NCBI RefSeq assembly: GCF_006491645.1
Contig: NZ_VDCZ01000001.1
Coordinates: 310,001-374,000 of the forward strand
Origin: Flavobacterium profundi
GTDB taxonomy: Bacteria > Bacteroidota > Bacteroidia > Flavobacteriales > Flavobacteriaceae
Direction: 5' to 3'
Length of the DNA stretch: 64,000 nt
Positions 8,145 through 17,385 of this stretch are shown here, piece after piece (within the stretch, counting starts at the first letter, position 1; each line of letters begins with the position of its first letter). The notes under the pieces are model-generated. The model had not been told where the DNA came from and did no database searches. It saw only the letters and a program-made list of their open reading frames with translations. The translations under genes and the position numbers were made by a program.

Positions 8145-8186
8145 AAAAAATGCATAATGGAGGTAAAAATCTATTATGCATTTTTT
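8145..8186 (+). terminator. Terminator after the SDR gene
   Basis: Perfect 14-base arms (AAAAAATGCATAAT and its complement) with a 14-base loop and a T run. Confidence 0.85.
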
Positions 8187-8257
8187 TGTATCTAGTCGCA
8201 GTAGAAAATAAATTATTTAATTTTTATAATAATTTATCGTAAAACAATAATTATTTA

Positions 8258-8265
8258 TATATTTG
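8258..8265 (+). promoter_or_regulatory. Putative -7 box of the DUF2975-XRE unit
   Basis: TATATTTG fits TAnnTTTG, 21 bases before ATG 8287. No -33 TTG is seen. Confidence 0.45.
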
Positions 8266-8286
8266 CAATAATAATATATTTGTTTT

Positions 8287-8802
8287 ATGAAGACAACCAG
8301 AATCATTTCAATCCTATTATTTTATTTTGTAAGAATAATTGCGTTCTTATATGGTCTAACTACAGTTTATGTAGCCATAGTAACAATTTTTAAAACTAAT
8401 GCACTGAGAATACTAGAACAAAATCGTTTTGCAGTGTGTTATCCTTTTACAGATAAAAATTTCATCTTGGGTAGCGCCTATACTTTTCATTACATCACAG
8501 AAATGTTAGTTACTTTGGCTTTTTATAGTTTGTTTTTCTTTGGTTTAAGTAATGTATTTCAAACATTTAAACAAACGAAATTATTTACCGCTCGTGGTGT
8601 ATTTCATTTAAAATTTTTTTACATAACAAATCTACTTATGGCACCCATTATTTTTAGTTGCATTAGTATTAATCCCACAGAAGATTTTCCCTATTTCGCA
8701 ATGATTGTGGGACATGCAATTATTGGTATATTCGCATTCTTTATAGCAGCTATATTTCAACAAGGGTTACATTTACAAACTGATCAAGACTTAATTATTT
8801 AA
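8287..8802 (+). CDS. DUF2975 family membrane protein
   Basis: 171 residues with four hydrophobic helices (about 10-35, 72-95, 110-130, 138-160). The size, topology and the following small XRE regulator match the DUF2975 (YoaS-like) family, which is commonly paired with a YozG-like HTH protein. The pair is separated by two bases. Function is not known; the arrangement suggests the regulator controls or is sequestered by the membrane partner. Confidence 0.8.
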   Translation: MKTTRIISILLFYFVRIIAFLYGLTTVYVAIVTIFKTNALRILEQNRFAVCYPFTDKNFILGSAYTFHYITEMLVTLAFYSLFFFGLSNVFQTFKQTKLFTARGVFHLKFFYITNLLMAPIIFSCISINPTEDFPYFAMIVGHAIIGIFAFFIAAIFQQGLHLQTDQDLII

Positions 8803-8804
8803 AT

Positions 8805-9011
8805 ATGCCAATTATTGTTAACATAGATGTTATGCTTGCCAAACGCAAAATGCAAAGTAAAGAATTGGCTGAAAAGTTAGGTATAACCCAAGCCAATTTA
8901 TCCATACTAAAAACAGGTAAAGCTAAAGGTATTCGTTTCGAAACTTTAGAAGCAATTTGTGATGCTTTACAATGTCAACCGGGTGACATTCTAGAATACG
9001 TTACGGAATAA
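8805..9011 (+). CDS. Small XRE/Cro-family HTH regulator (YozG-like)
   Basis: 68 residues making up a single helix-turn-helix domain. LAEKLGITQANLSILKTGKAKGIRFETLEAICDALQCQPGDILEY is the signature of the YozG-type XRE subfamily that travels with DUF2975 proteins. It begins two bases after the partner gene, so translation is coupled. Likely autoregulates the pair. Confidence 0.9.
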   Translation: MPIIVNIDVMLAKRKMQSKELAEKLGITQANLSILKTGKAKGIRFETLEAICDALQCQPGDILEYVTE

Positions 9012-9110
9012 CATCTTTTCAAATACTACTCTTTTTTTCAGCTAAAATATAGTTGAGAGCAAGTCTGTTGTCTAAAAACAAAAATAATAATCATCAAAAT
9101 CAATCTCAAA

Positions 9111-9983
9111 ATGAACAGTTTAACAATTAAAAATCTCCAAAAGACGTATAAAAATGGAGTCGTAGCCATAAACGATATTTCGCTAGAAATTACTAATGGC
9201 ATGTTTGGACTTTTAGGACCAAATGGTGCTGGAAAATCATCTTTAATGAAAACCATTGCTGGTTTGCAAAAGCCAGATAGCGGTACAGTTCTCTTTAATG
9301 GAATTAACTGTATTGACGACCCTTTTTTTATAAAAAAACAACTTGGTTTTTTACCTCAAGATTTTGGTGTATACCCAAAAATTTCAGCTTATGATTTACT
9401 AACTCACATTGCCATACTTAAAGGAATTATAAATACAAAAGAGCGTAAAGAACAAGTTAATTTCTTATTGGAAAAAGTTAATTTATACCAACACAGCAAC
9501 AAAGAAGTCCATACTTTTTCTGGTGGAATGCGACAACGCTTTGGTATTGCGCAAGCGTTATTAGGTAACCCACAATTAGTTATAGTAGATGAACCCACAG
9601 CAGGTTTAGATCCTGAAGAAAGAAACCGGTTCAATAACCTACTTAATGAAATAAGCGAAGATATCATTATTATTCTTTCTACTCATTTGGTCGAAGATGT
9701 AAAAAATCTATGCAAAGAAATGGCCATCATTAACAACGGAACACTTTTAGCAAAAGGCAAACCAACTGATTTTATTGCTGAAATTACTGGAAAACTTTGG
9801 CAAAAAACCATAGACAAAAATCAAGTAATGCAATATGAAAAAGAATACAATGTTGTCCTAACTCAATTAAATATGGGAACCGTAACGATTCATGTACAAT
9901 CGGAGGCACAACCAGACACTTCTTTTAGACCCATACTCCCTAACCTTGAAGATGTATATTTCTCTATTCTTAACCAAAAATAA
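9111..9983 (+). CDS. ABC transporter ATP-binding protein
   Basis: 290 residues. Walker A is GPNGAGKSS (about residue 35), the Q-loop is LPQDFGVYP, the signature FSGGMRQR, Walker B LVIVDEPTAGLDPEE, and the H-loop STHLVED. The C-terminal 80 residues are the accessory domain often found in CcmA/NatA-type ATPases. It lies six bases before a permease-peptidase fusion and should energise it. Confidence 0.95.
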   Translation: MNSLTIKNLQKTYKNGVVAINDISLEITNGMFGLLGPNGAGKSSLMKTIAGLQKPDSGTVLFNGINCIDDPFFIKKQLGFLPQDFGVYPKISAYDLLTHIAILKGIINTKERKEQVNFLLEKVNLYQHSNKEVHTFSGGMRQRFGIAQALLGNPQLVIVDEPTAGLDPEERNRFNNLLNEISEDIIIILSTHLVEDVKNLCKEMAIINNGTLLAKGKPTDFIAEITGKLWQKTIDKNQVMQYEKEYNVVLTQLNMGTVTIHVQSEAQPDTSFRPILPNLEDVYFSILNQK

Positions 9984-9989
9984 ACGACC

Positions 9990-12900
9990 ATGAATACTTT
10001 ATTAAAATTTGAATTGCAGTCTTATTTTAAAAAAATAAGATTCCACCTCCTTATGGTTTTTATTTTAAGCATAGGGGTTTTTGCTGGAACTAAATTCTCC
10101 ATTTCTGTAGGCTCTGAAATCTATAAAAATGCGCCATATACCTTATTTTATATGATTGGCTTTCTAAGTCTTTTAAGTATTCTTTTCACCACACTTTTAG
10201 TTTCACAAATACTCTTTAAAGAGCAAGAAGCTCATTTTAATTTAATTCTATATACCACACCAATTACTAAAAAAATGTATTTAAAAAATCGATTCATTTT
10301 AGTTTTTGGTATTAGTTTTCTCTTTTTTTCTCTTCTTGTTTTAGGTTTTGGCTTTGGCCAACAAATAAGATGGAATCCTAGCGATTATACTTATTTTAAT
10401 CTTTTAGCTTTTCTTGTTCCTCTTTTTCTCCTTGGCGGCATTAATACTTTCTTTTGTAGCGCAGTTATGTGCAGCATTAGTTGGCTAACTCAAAACAAAT
10501 TAATGACCTATATTTCAGGCTTATTTATCTACATCTTGTACATGGTAGCTTTGCTTTTTTCCAATTCTCCATTTATGGCACAATCCATGCCTCAATCGGA
10601 AGAAGCAAGAAAAATAGCTGCACTTATTGATCCTTTTGGTCTTTCTGGCTTTTTCATGCAAACCAATACTTATTCCATCACTCAAAAAAACACCGAAATT
10701 ATATTTCCTGAAGGTTATTTCCTTATTAACAGAGTTGTTGTTTTATTACTTTCTATTCTTTTTTTAGGAGGCACGTATCACTTTTTTTCATTTCAAATTA
10801 AAAGCAGAAAATCTCGTAAAAATAAAATTACAGATGCTATTAATAATAATTCAACGCTACCTATTAAAAAAACAAATCCTATTTTCAATTGGAAAACAGC
10901 ATTTAAAAGTTTAAGTTTTTCAACTTATTTACATTTAAAATATATTGTAAAAAGTATTCCTTTTATTTTAATTTGTTTAGGGCTACTTTTTAGTGTAGGC
11001 ATGGAAATCTATGGAGCTATCGAAAAAGGAATTAGGTTGCCTCAAAAATATGTAACTTCAGGAGTAACAACCAACGCTATCTTAGACACTTTTCCAATTC
11101 TTGGGCTTATAATTATTCTTTTTTATGGACATGAAATTATTTGGCGAAGTAAAACAAATCGTTTTCATCTCATTGAAAATGCCACACCTCAGAACGAATT
11201 GATAAAGCTACTTTCAAAATGGCTAAGTTTATCCATCATTAGTATAGGGTTAAGCACTCTACTATTACTTTTAGGTATACTATTTCAGGTTACTTACCAT
11301 TATACTTTCATTGACTGGGAAGCCTATTTTGGCATCTATCTTTTTGCTAGTTGTCCTTTATTGCTTAGTGCCGGACTTATTTGCCTCATTCAAAATTGGA
11401 TTCCAAACAAATATATGGGTTTAACCCTTTCATCCATTTTTATTTTGTTAACAGCTACTGCCATAGGAAAAAGTTTTTTAATTCATCCTTTACTACGTTT
11501 TCAAATCCCATTAAAAGCAGCATATAGCGACATGAATGGTTTTGGAATATACACTTATTCCTATACTTGGTTACTGTTCTTCGGTTTTTCTTTTGTAGGC
11601 TTGCTTTTATATATAACCACTCAAAGGTTAAGCGAACAAAAAAGATACCTTCATTTTACGATTATAACCGTATTGATTTTTATAAATGGAGTAAGCGGAT
11701 TTCTATTTTCTAAAGATTTTCAATATAAAAATCCTGATGAAATACTAAAAAATCAAGCGCTATATGAAAAACAATATCGAAAATTTCAAAATAAACCACA
11801 ACCCTCAATTACGAATGTTATTACTAATGTTGCTTTATTCCCTAGCCAAAATAGATATCATATTACAGGTGAATATCACATTCAAAACAAAACCAATAAA
11901 CCTATTACAGAAATTTTAGTAAATTTTAGTACTGATTTCAACATAAAAAAAGCTATAATACAAACACAGAATGCTTCATATACAGTAACCAATCAATACG
12001 AAATTATCTCCTTACAAAAAGATTTATTACCGCAAGAAAAAGCTGTTTTTAATTTTGTTTTAGAATACCAATGGTTTCCTATAAACGGTCATCAATCCTT
12101 CAATACAATTGTAGCCAATGGTTCTTTCATGAGAATTAGCAGGTATTACCCTCAATTGGGTTACCAAGCCGATAGAGAAATAAGCAAAAAAGAACAAAGA
12201 GCAAATTTTCAGCTTGGTGATGCTACTATTATAAAAAAACTAGAAGCCCCAAAAACAAAAACAGATGATTTTATACATCTAAAAATGACAATCTCAACTG
12301 AAAATGATCAAACCGCCATTAGTGTAGGTGAATTAACAAACCAATGGAAAAAGAAAAACAGGAACTATTTTGTTTATGAAACCACAAGTCCTATCCCTTT
12401 TCGTTTTGCCATTTCATCCGCTCGTTATTCCTTAACAGAAACACTTTATAAAGGAAAAAAAATTGAAGTTTTTTATCATCCTAAACATAATGAAAATGTA
12501 GCGCATTTAATCCAAAACATTAAAAACACGCTAGACTATTGTCAAAATAATTTTAGTAAATACCCATTCAAAACCATCCGTTTTGCCGAAATTTCTTCAT
12601 TCACAAAAGGTTTTGCGGCTACTGCTTATCCCAATACTATTTTCATGACAGAAAACACTATATTTCACAGCAATATCAAAGCGGATAAACAACAAGACGT
12701 TATTAATGAATTAGCAGGTCATGAATTATCTCATATTTGGTGGGGAAACAACCAAATTAATCCAGATGACAGAGAAGGTTATACAATGCTTACTGAAAGT
12801 TTTGCCATGTACACCGAACTTATGCTAGCAAAAAAAATGTACGGACAAAAAAGAGTATTGGAAAACGTGAATCTTCATACTGGAATTTATTTAAACGAAC

Positions 12901-13466
12901 GAAACTTTGAAACTGAAAAACCTCTATATAAAGTTGATCATAATCAGACACATCTTAACTATTCTAAAGGTCTAGTAGCTATGTACCAATTAAGTGAACG
13001 AATAGGAGAAGCAAAAACAAATAAAGCATTGAAAAACTTTTTAAACAAAAATAAATATCCCAACCGCAACCCTACTACTACCGATTTTTTAAATGAATTG
13101 TACGCCATTACTGAGAAAAAAATGCATCCAAAAATAGATGATTTGTTTAAAAGAATTACACTTTACCATTTCCAAGCAAAAAATATGATTGTAAAAAAAA
13201 ACAAAGATACTTTCGAATTACACTTGAATATAATAGCCCATAAATATTATGAAAATGGAAAAGGAAAAAAAACAAATGCTATTTTCAATGATTCTATTGA
13301 GATTACTATTGAATTTTCTGATGGAAGTAACAAAACAATACAAACCAAATTATTGAAAGATAATATTAGTATAAAAATTATTTTAGAGAAAAAACCAGTA
13401 TATTTATACTTCGACCCCAATCAAAAATTTATCAAACAAAACAATGAACGTTTTTCTATACAATAA
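9990..13466 (+). CDS. ABC permease fused to M1-like metallopeptidase
   Basis: 1158 residues. About residues 1-560 hold two sets of transmembrane helices separated by loops, as in ABC-2 type permeases. Residues about 590-1158 are an extracytoplasmic M1-aminopeptidase-like domain with zinc motif HELSH (H911, H915) and a downstream Glu in TESFAMY (E936). The spacing from the second His to this Glu is 20 residues, not the usual 18, and no GAMEN exopeptidase motif is evident. The fusion with an adjacent ATPase is a known Bacteroidetes architecture of unknown substrate. Translationally linked to the ATPase gene. Confidence 0.9.
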   Translation: MNTLLKFELQSYFKKIRFHLLMVFILSIGVFAGTKFSISVGSEIYKNAPYTLFYMIGFLSLLSILFTTLLVSQILFKEQEAHFNLILYTTPITKKMYLKNRFILVFGISFLFFSLLVLGFGFGQQIRWNPSDYTYFNLLAFLVPLFLLGGINTFFCSAVMCSISWLTQNKLMTYISGLFIYILYMVALLFSNSPFMAQSMPQSEEARKIAALIDPFGLSGFFMQTNTYSITQKNTEIIFPEGYFLINRVVVLLLSILFLGGTYHFFSFQIKSRKSRKNKITDAINNNSTLPIKKTNPIFNWKTAFKSLSFSTYLHLKYIVKSIPFILICLGLLFSVGMEIYGAIEKGIRLPQKYVTSGVTTNAILDTFPILGLIIILFYGHEIIWRSKTNRFHLIENATPQNELIKLLSKWLSLSIISIGLSTLLLLLGILFQVTYHYTFIDWEAYFGIYLFASCPLLLSAGLICLIQNWIPNKYMGLTLSSIFILLTATAIGKSFLIHPLLRFQIPLKAAYSDMNGFGIYTYSYTWLLFFGFSFVGLLLYITTQRLSEQKRYLHFTIITVLIFINGVSGFLFSKDFQYKNPDEILKNQALYEKQYRKFQNKPQPSITNVITNVALFPSQNRYHITGEYHIQNKTNKPITEILVNFSTDFNIKKAIIQTQNASYTVTNQYEIISLQKDLLPQEKAVFNFVLEYQWFPINGHQSFNTIVANGSFMRISRYYPQLGYQADREISKKEQRANFQLGDATIIKKLEAPKTKTDDFIHLKMTISTENDQTAISVGELTNQWKKKNRNYFVYETTSPIPFRFAISSARYSLTETLYKGKKIEVFYHPKHNENVAHLIQNIKNTLDYCQNNFSKYPFKTIRFAEISSFTKGFAATAYPNTIFMTENTIFHSNIKADKQQDVINELAGHELSHIWWGNNQINPDDREGYTMLTESFAMYTELMLAKKMYGQKRVLENVNLHTGIYLNERNFETEKPLYKVDHNQTHLNYSKGLVAMYQLSERIGEAKTNKALKNFLNKNKYPNRNPTTTDFLNELYAITEKKMHPKIDDLFKRITLYHFQAKNMIVKKNKDTFELHLNIIAHKYYENGKGKKTNAIFNDSIEITIEFSDGSNKTIQTKLLKDNISIKIILEKKPVYLYFDPNQKFIKQNNERFSIQ

Positions 13467-13530
13467 AACATAAAAAGTCCATAACACAGAATATATCGTT
13501 ATTTACCTAATAATAAATAGTTATATACCT

Positions 13531-13977
13531 ATGAAAAATATATTCCACCCAAAAGACAATCAAGAAATGATTGCTCGAATTCATAATTTAACTTTAGAGT
13601 CTAAAGCGCTCTGGGGTAAAATGACAGTAAACCAAATGTTATCCCATTGTATTGCTCCTATTAATGTAGCACTTGGAACAGAAAAAATAAACGTTCCAAT
13701 TCCACTCAGAATCATGGGAAGACTAATGAAAAAATCATGGTTAGATGCTCCAGAATTTAAAAAAAACTACCATACAGCTAAAGAATTTATCCGCAAGGAA
13801 AATTATGATTTTGAAACCACAAAGAACGAATTAATAAAAAGTGTTGAAAAATTAAGTGAAGGTTTTCAGGTAGTACAATTAGAAATACATCCTTTTTGGG
13901 GTAAACTCACAGAAAAAGATTGGAACAATCTCCAATGGAAACATTTAGACCATCATTTAAGACAATTTGGAGTTTAA
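13531..13977 (+). CDS. DUF1569 family (DinB-fold) protein
   Basis: 148 residues. The N-terminal WGKMTVNQMLSHCIAPINVALG and the C-terminal HPFWGKLTEKDWNNLQWKHLDHHLRQFG provide the conserved His residues of the DinB/DUF1569 four-helix fold, where three His usually bind a metal. Family members include thiol transferases and uncharacterised proteins. No partner gene is adjacent; trmD follows with its own promoter. Confidence 0.85.
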   Translation: MKNIFHPKDNQEMIARIHNLTLESKALWGKMTVNQMLSHCIAPINVALGTEKINVPIPLRIMGRLMKKSWLDAPEFKKNYHTAKEFIRKENYDFETTKNELIKSVEKLSEGFQVVQLEIHPFWGKLTEKDWNNLQWKHLDHHLRQFGV

Positions 13978-13984
13978 TTATTTT

Positions 13985-14013
13985 TTGTATGAGTTTTAAG
14001 TTACTTACCTTTG
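13985..14013 (+). promoter_or_regulatory. trmD promoter
   Basis: TTG at 13985-13987 and TACCTTTG at 14006-14013 are 18 bases apart, a full match to the Bacteroidetes -33/-7 promoter; ATG lies 44 bases further on. Confidence 0.75.
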
Positions 14014-14057
14014 CACACTTGTTTTTGAAAACAATGCAATTGAAATAAAGAAGTACC

Positions 14058-14735
14058 ATGCGCATCGATATTATTACTGTTTTACCTGAATTGATTAAAA
14101 GTCCTTTTGAAGCTTCTATACTTAAGAGAGCCATCGAAAAAGGACTCGTTGAAGTTCACTTTCACAATTTGAGAGATTATACTACAAACAAACAGAAAAG
14201 TGTGGATGATTATCAATTTGGCGGCGGTGCCGGAATGGTAATGAGCATTCAGCCTATTGATGATTGTATAACAAAATTAAAAAGGGAACGCGCATACGAT
14301 GAAGTAATATACATGACTCCAGATGGTGAAACATTACATCAAGGAATGGCTAACAGCATGTCGCTTTTAAAAAACATTATCATCCTTTGCGGCCATTATA
14401 AAGGTGTAGATCAAAGAGTTCGTGATCAATTCATAACCCGAGAAATTTCAATTGGAGATTATGTTTTATCAGGTGGCGAATTAGGTGCTGCCGTTTTATG
14501 CGACAGTATTATTCGATTAATTCCTGGTGTTTTAAGCAATGAAACTTCAGCTTTAACCGATAGTTTTCAAGACAATTTATTAGCTCCTCCCGTTTACACT
14601 CGACCAGCTGAATATAAAGGTTGGAAAGTTCCAGACATCTTACTAAGCGGAAATTTTCCAAAAATAGAAGAATGGAGAGAACAAAAAGCCTATGAACATA
14701 CTAAAAACAGACGCCCTGATTTATTAAAAGAATAA
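14058..14735 (+). CDS. trmD: tRNA (guanine37-N1)-methyltransferase
   Basis: 225 residues, the usual length. The trefoil-knot SAM site is visible as [13 protein letters not shown] and [44 protein letters not shown] near residue 56 and the C-terminal [21 protein letters not shown] are also TrmD signatures. It makes m1G37 next to the anticodon, preventing +1 frameshifting. rplS follows from its own promoter, keeping the common trmD-rplS order. Confidence 0.97.
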   Translation: MRIDIITVLPELIKSPFEASILKRAIEKGLVEVHFHNLRDYTTNKQKSVDDYQFGGGAGMVMSIQPIDDCITKLKRERAYDEVIYMTPDGETLHQGMANSMSLLKNIIILCGHYKGVDQRVRDQFITREISIGDYVLSGGELGAAVLCDSIIRLIPGVLSNETSALTDSFQDNLLAPPVYTRPAEYKGWKVPDILLSGNFPKIEEWREQKAYEHTKNRRPDLLKE

Positions 14736-14809
14736 TTTTCAGAAACTTAACAATCTGAATAAAGTTTTCAAAAAGAAGCATTTCAATTAAAAATATTAGG
14801 TTTTGGAAT

Positions 14810-14838
14810 TTGAAAATTGGTTTTTTTAATTATCTTTG
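14810..14838 (+). promoter_or_regulatory. rplS promoter
   Basis: TTG at 14810-14812 and TATCTTTG at 14831-14838 are 18 bases apart. Transcription would start near 14843, giving a leader of roughly 65-70 bases before the L19 start. Confidence 0.8.
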
Positions 14839-14910
14839 CACCCACATTTGGACCAACCTCTAGCGAAAGACGTGTATGTTGCTCTGAATCAAACATTTAT
14901 TTTATACAAA

Positions 14911-15264
14911 ATGGCTAATTTAGTTGATTTCGTAAATAACGAATTCGTTGCAAAAAAAGATTTCCCAGATTTTAATTCTGGAGACACAATTACTGTGTAC
15001 TATGAAATTAAAGAGGGTGAAAAAACAAGAACTCAGTTCTTCAAAGGTGTTGTAATCCAAAGAAGAGGTTCTGGTTTAACTGAAACTTTTACAATTCGTA
15101 AAATGTCTGGTGCTGTTGGTGTAGAGCGTATCTTCCCAGTAAACATGCCAGCATTACAAAAAATTGAAGTGAACCAAAGAGGTAAAGTTCGTAGAGCTCG
15201 TATTTTCTACTTCAGAGAACTTACTGGTAAAAAAGCAAAAATTAAAGAAAAAAGAAGAGGTTAA
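14911..15264 (+). CDS. rplS: 50S ribosomal protein L19
   Basis: 117 residues beginning MANLVDFVNNEF, with the L19 core FNSGDTITVYYEIKEG, FKGVVIQRRGSG, TFTIRKMSGAVGVERIFPVNMP and KVRRARIFYFR. I start at ATG 14911: the frame is open to 14836 but the promoter -7 box covers that position, so the extra 25 codons cannot be translated. The C-terminus ends in a basic KIKEKRRG tail. L19 sits at the 30S-50S interface. A terminator follows at 15291-15319. Confidence 0.97.
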   Translation: MANLVDFVNNEFVAKKDFPDFNSGDTITVYYEIKEGEKTRTQFFKGVVIQRRGSGLTETFTIRKMSGAVGVERIFPVNMPALQKIEVNQRGKVRRARIFYFRELTGKKAKIKEKRRG

Positions 15265-15290
15265 TCTCTCATTTTCTGAAAATTATAAAA

Positions 15291-15319
15291 AAGTCGCAAC
15301 AAATGTTGCGACTTTTTTT
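15291..15319 (+). terminator. rplS terminator
   Basis: Arms AAGTCGCAAC and GTTGCGACTT with a 4-base loop and a T run. Confidence 0.9.
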
Positions 15320-15367
15320 ATTAGACACAAATCCATCTATAGCAACAAAACGAATACTTAATTTAGC

Positions 15368-15375
15368 TATATTTG
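15368..15375 (+). promoter_or_regulatory. Putative -7 box of the DoxX-like gene
   Basis: TATATTTG fits TAnnTTTG, 26 bases before ATG 15402. Its presence supports the internal start over the longer open frame from 15303. Confidence 0.5.
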
Positions 15376-15401
15376 ATATACTAACCTTAAAAATCATTCA
15401 T

Positions 15402-15776
15402 ATGAGAATTGCAACGATTATTATTCGTATCCTTCTAGGATTATTTTTACTTTTTGCGTCCATCACCTATTTTTTTCCAATGGGAGAACAGCCTGCACCA
15501 ACTGGAGATATGGCAACTGTTTTCGCAGGTTTTATGGCTACTAAATACTTAATGCCTTTAGCCAAATCTGTAGAGTTACTAGTTGGCCTTTCTTATGTGT
15601 CTGGAAAATTTGTACGTCTTTTCAATTTGGTTTTACTTCCTGTTTCACTCAACATTTTACTTTTAAATATATTCCCAACAAAAGAAGCCTTACCAGTTGC
15701 ATTAATCTTATTTTTAGGAAACTTATTTCTAATTTATTCGCATTGGAACAGCTATAAAGATATTTTAAAAGCCTAA
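15402..15776 (+). CDS. DoxX-like small membrane protein
   Basis: 124 residues, four hydrophobic helices (about 3-22, 44-62, 68-88, 93-113). The start of helix 1 (RIATIIIRILLGLFLLFASI) and the following short loop fit the DoxX/DoxD-like family. The open frame reaches back to 15303 but overlaps the rplS terminator, so the ATG after the -7 box is preferred. Family members have been tied to quinone or thiosulfate chemistry, but this one cannot be assigned. Confidence 0.8.
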   Translation: MRIATIIIRILLGLFLLFASITYFFPMGEQPAPTGDMATVFAGFMATKYLMPLAKSVELLVGLSYVSGKFVRLFNLVLLPVSLNILLLNIFPTKEALPVALILFLGNLFLIYSHWNSYKDILKA

Positions 15777-15790
15777 TCCTTTTAAAAATA

Positions 15791-15821
15791 AAAAAGCCAA
15801 ATTCAATGAATTTGGCTTTTT
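15791..15821. terminator. Bidirectional terminator between DoxX-like gene and lpdA
   Basis: Arms of 14 bases (AAAAAGCCAAATTC and complement) with a 3-base loop; A and T runs on either side let it serve both convergent genes. Confidence 0.9.
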
Positions 15822-15840
15822 AAACAATATAATTTTTAAC

Positions 15841-17244
15841 TTATACGTGTAAAGCCCTATTATCTGTTGCTGCTAAAGCCGCTTCTTTTACCGCTTCTGC
15901 AAATGTTGGATGTGCATGAGACATTCTAGAGATATCTTCTGCACTAGCTCTAAACTCCATAGCCGTAACCGCTTCTGCAATTAAATCCGCACAACGAGCA
16001 CCAATCATATGAATACCCAAAACCTCATCCGTTTTGGCATCTGCTAATATTTTAACAAATCCATCCGTATCACCTCCAGCTCTAGCTCTACCTAATGCCT
16101 TAAATGGGAAGTTACCAGCCTTGTAAACTACACCAGCTTCTTTTAATTGCTCTTCTGTTTTACCAACAGCAGCTACTTCTGGCCAAGTATACACAACACC
16201 TGGAATTAGATTATAATCAATGTGTGGTTTTTGTCCTGCTAAATATTCTGCTACTAAAACACCTTCTTCTTCCGCTTTATGAGCTAACATAGCGCCACGA
16301 ATTACATCACCAATCGCATAAATATTAGAAACATTGGTTTGCAAATGATCATTCACTTCCACCAGACCTCTCTCAGAAATTTTCACACCCGCTTTATCAG
16401 CATGTAAACCGTCTGTATAAGGTCGACGACCTACTGCCACTAAACAGTAATCTCCTTCTAAGACCAATTCTTTTCCTTTAGCATCATCTGCCTTTACAGT
16501 CACATTGTTTCCACTTCTTGCAACTTCTTTAACCTTATGAGATGTGTAAAATTTCATGCCTTGCTTTTTCAATACTTTTGTCAATTCTTTAGACAAAGAA
16601 CTATCCATACCAGGAATAATGCGATCCATATATTCTACTACAGAAACTTGAGCTCCCAAACGCAAATACACTTGACCTAACTCAATACCTATTACTCCAC
16701 CACCAATAATTACCAAATGCTTAGGTATTTCTGGCAACTTTAAAGCTTCAGTAGAAGTAATCACTCTTTCTTTATCAATTTGTATAAAAGGCAAGTTAGA
16801 TGGTTTAGAACCTGTTGCAATAATTGTATTTTTTGACTCAATTACTTCTGAAGAACCATCTTTTTTCGAAATTTTTATATGAGTTGCATCTTCAAACGAC
16901 CCAACGCCTTCAAAAACTGTAATTTTATTTTTATCCATTAAGAATTTTACACCACTACACGTTTGATCCACAACTGCTTGCTTGCGCTCAATCATCTTTT
17001 CTAGATTAATTTTAACATCGCCTGAAACCTCAATTCCATGATCAGCAAAATGTTGTAATTCCTCATAATGATGTGAAGAAGCTAACATAGCTTTAGACGG
17101 AATACACCCCACATTTAAACAAGTTCCTCCTAAAGTAGCATATTTTTCAATAATTGCAGTTTTGAATCCTAACTGAGCACATCGTATTGCTGATACGTAC
17201 CCGCCTGGACCAGAACCTATAATGGTAACATCAAATTGACTCAT
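15841..17244 (-). CDS. lpdA: Dihydrolipoyl dehydrogenase (E3)
   Basis: 467 residues, the usual length. FAD motif IIGSGPGGYVSA at residue 8, redox disulfide GGTCLNVGCIPSKA (C42, C47), NAD-binding GGGVIGIELGQVYLRLGA in the middle, second FAD motif NIYAIGDVIRGAMLAHKAEEEG, and the catalytic His-Glu region HAHPTFAEAVKEA near the C-terminus. It reoxidises lipoamide of the 2-oxoacid dehydrogenase complexes and glycine cleavage H-protein. Notably gcvP, a glycine cleavage gene, lies at the far end of the window but not in an operon with it. Confidence 0.97.
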   Translation of the reverse strand: MSQFDVTIIGSGPGGYVSAIRCAQLGFKTAIIEKYATLGGTCLNVGCIPSKAMLASSHHYEELQHFADHGIEVSGDVKINLEKMIERKQAVVDQTCSGVKFLMDKNKITVFEGVGSFEDATHIKISKKDGSSEVIESKNTIIATGSKPSNLPFIQIDKERVITSTEALKLPEIPKHLVIIGGGVIGIELGQVYLRLGAQVSVVEYMDRIIPGMDSSLSKELTKVLKKQGMKFYTSHKVKEVARSGNNVTVKADDAKGKELVLEGDYCLVAVGRRPYTDGLHADKAGVKISERGLVEVNDHLQTNVSNIYAIGDVIRGAMLAHKAEEEGVLVAEYLAGQKPHIDYNLIPGVVYTWPEVAAVGKTEEQLKEAGVVYKAGNFPFKALGRARAGGDTDGFVKILADAKTDEVLGIHMIGARCADLIAEAVTAMEFRASAEDISRMSHAHPTFAEAVKEAALAATDNRALHV

Positions 17245-17277
17245 AATATATTATTTCTTTGATTTAATTTAAAAATA

Positions 17278-17285
17278 CAAAATTA
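17278..17285 (-). promoter_or_regulatory. Putative -7 box of lpdA
   Basis: Minus-strand TAATTTTG, 34 bases before the start codon. No clear -33 TTG. Confidence 0.45.
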
Positions 17286-17334
17286 TGAAATATTAATCCT
17301 TTTTCTGCATTATTTACAGATATTTAAAAATAAA

Positions 17335-17361
17335 AAAGTCTGCCAATTATGACAGACTTTT
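17335..17361 (-). terminator. Terminator after the GG-leader peptide gene
   Basis: Arms AAAGTCTG and CAGACTTT around a loop, with a T run on the minus strand. Confidence 0.75.
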
Positions 17362-17385
17362 AAATCATTTTTATTTTAAAGAAAT

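Noticed and set aside
14836..14910. Longer N-terminus for L19
   Set aside because: The extra codons start inside the promoter -7 box and are not part of the L19 family.
15303..15401. Extended start of the DoxX-like protein
   Set aside because: It would begin within the rplS terminator, and a -7 box lies inside the extension.
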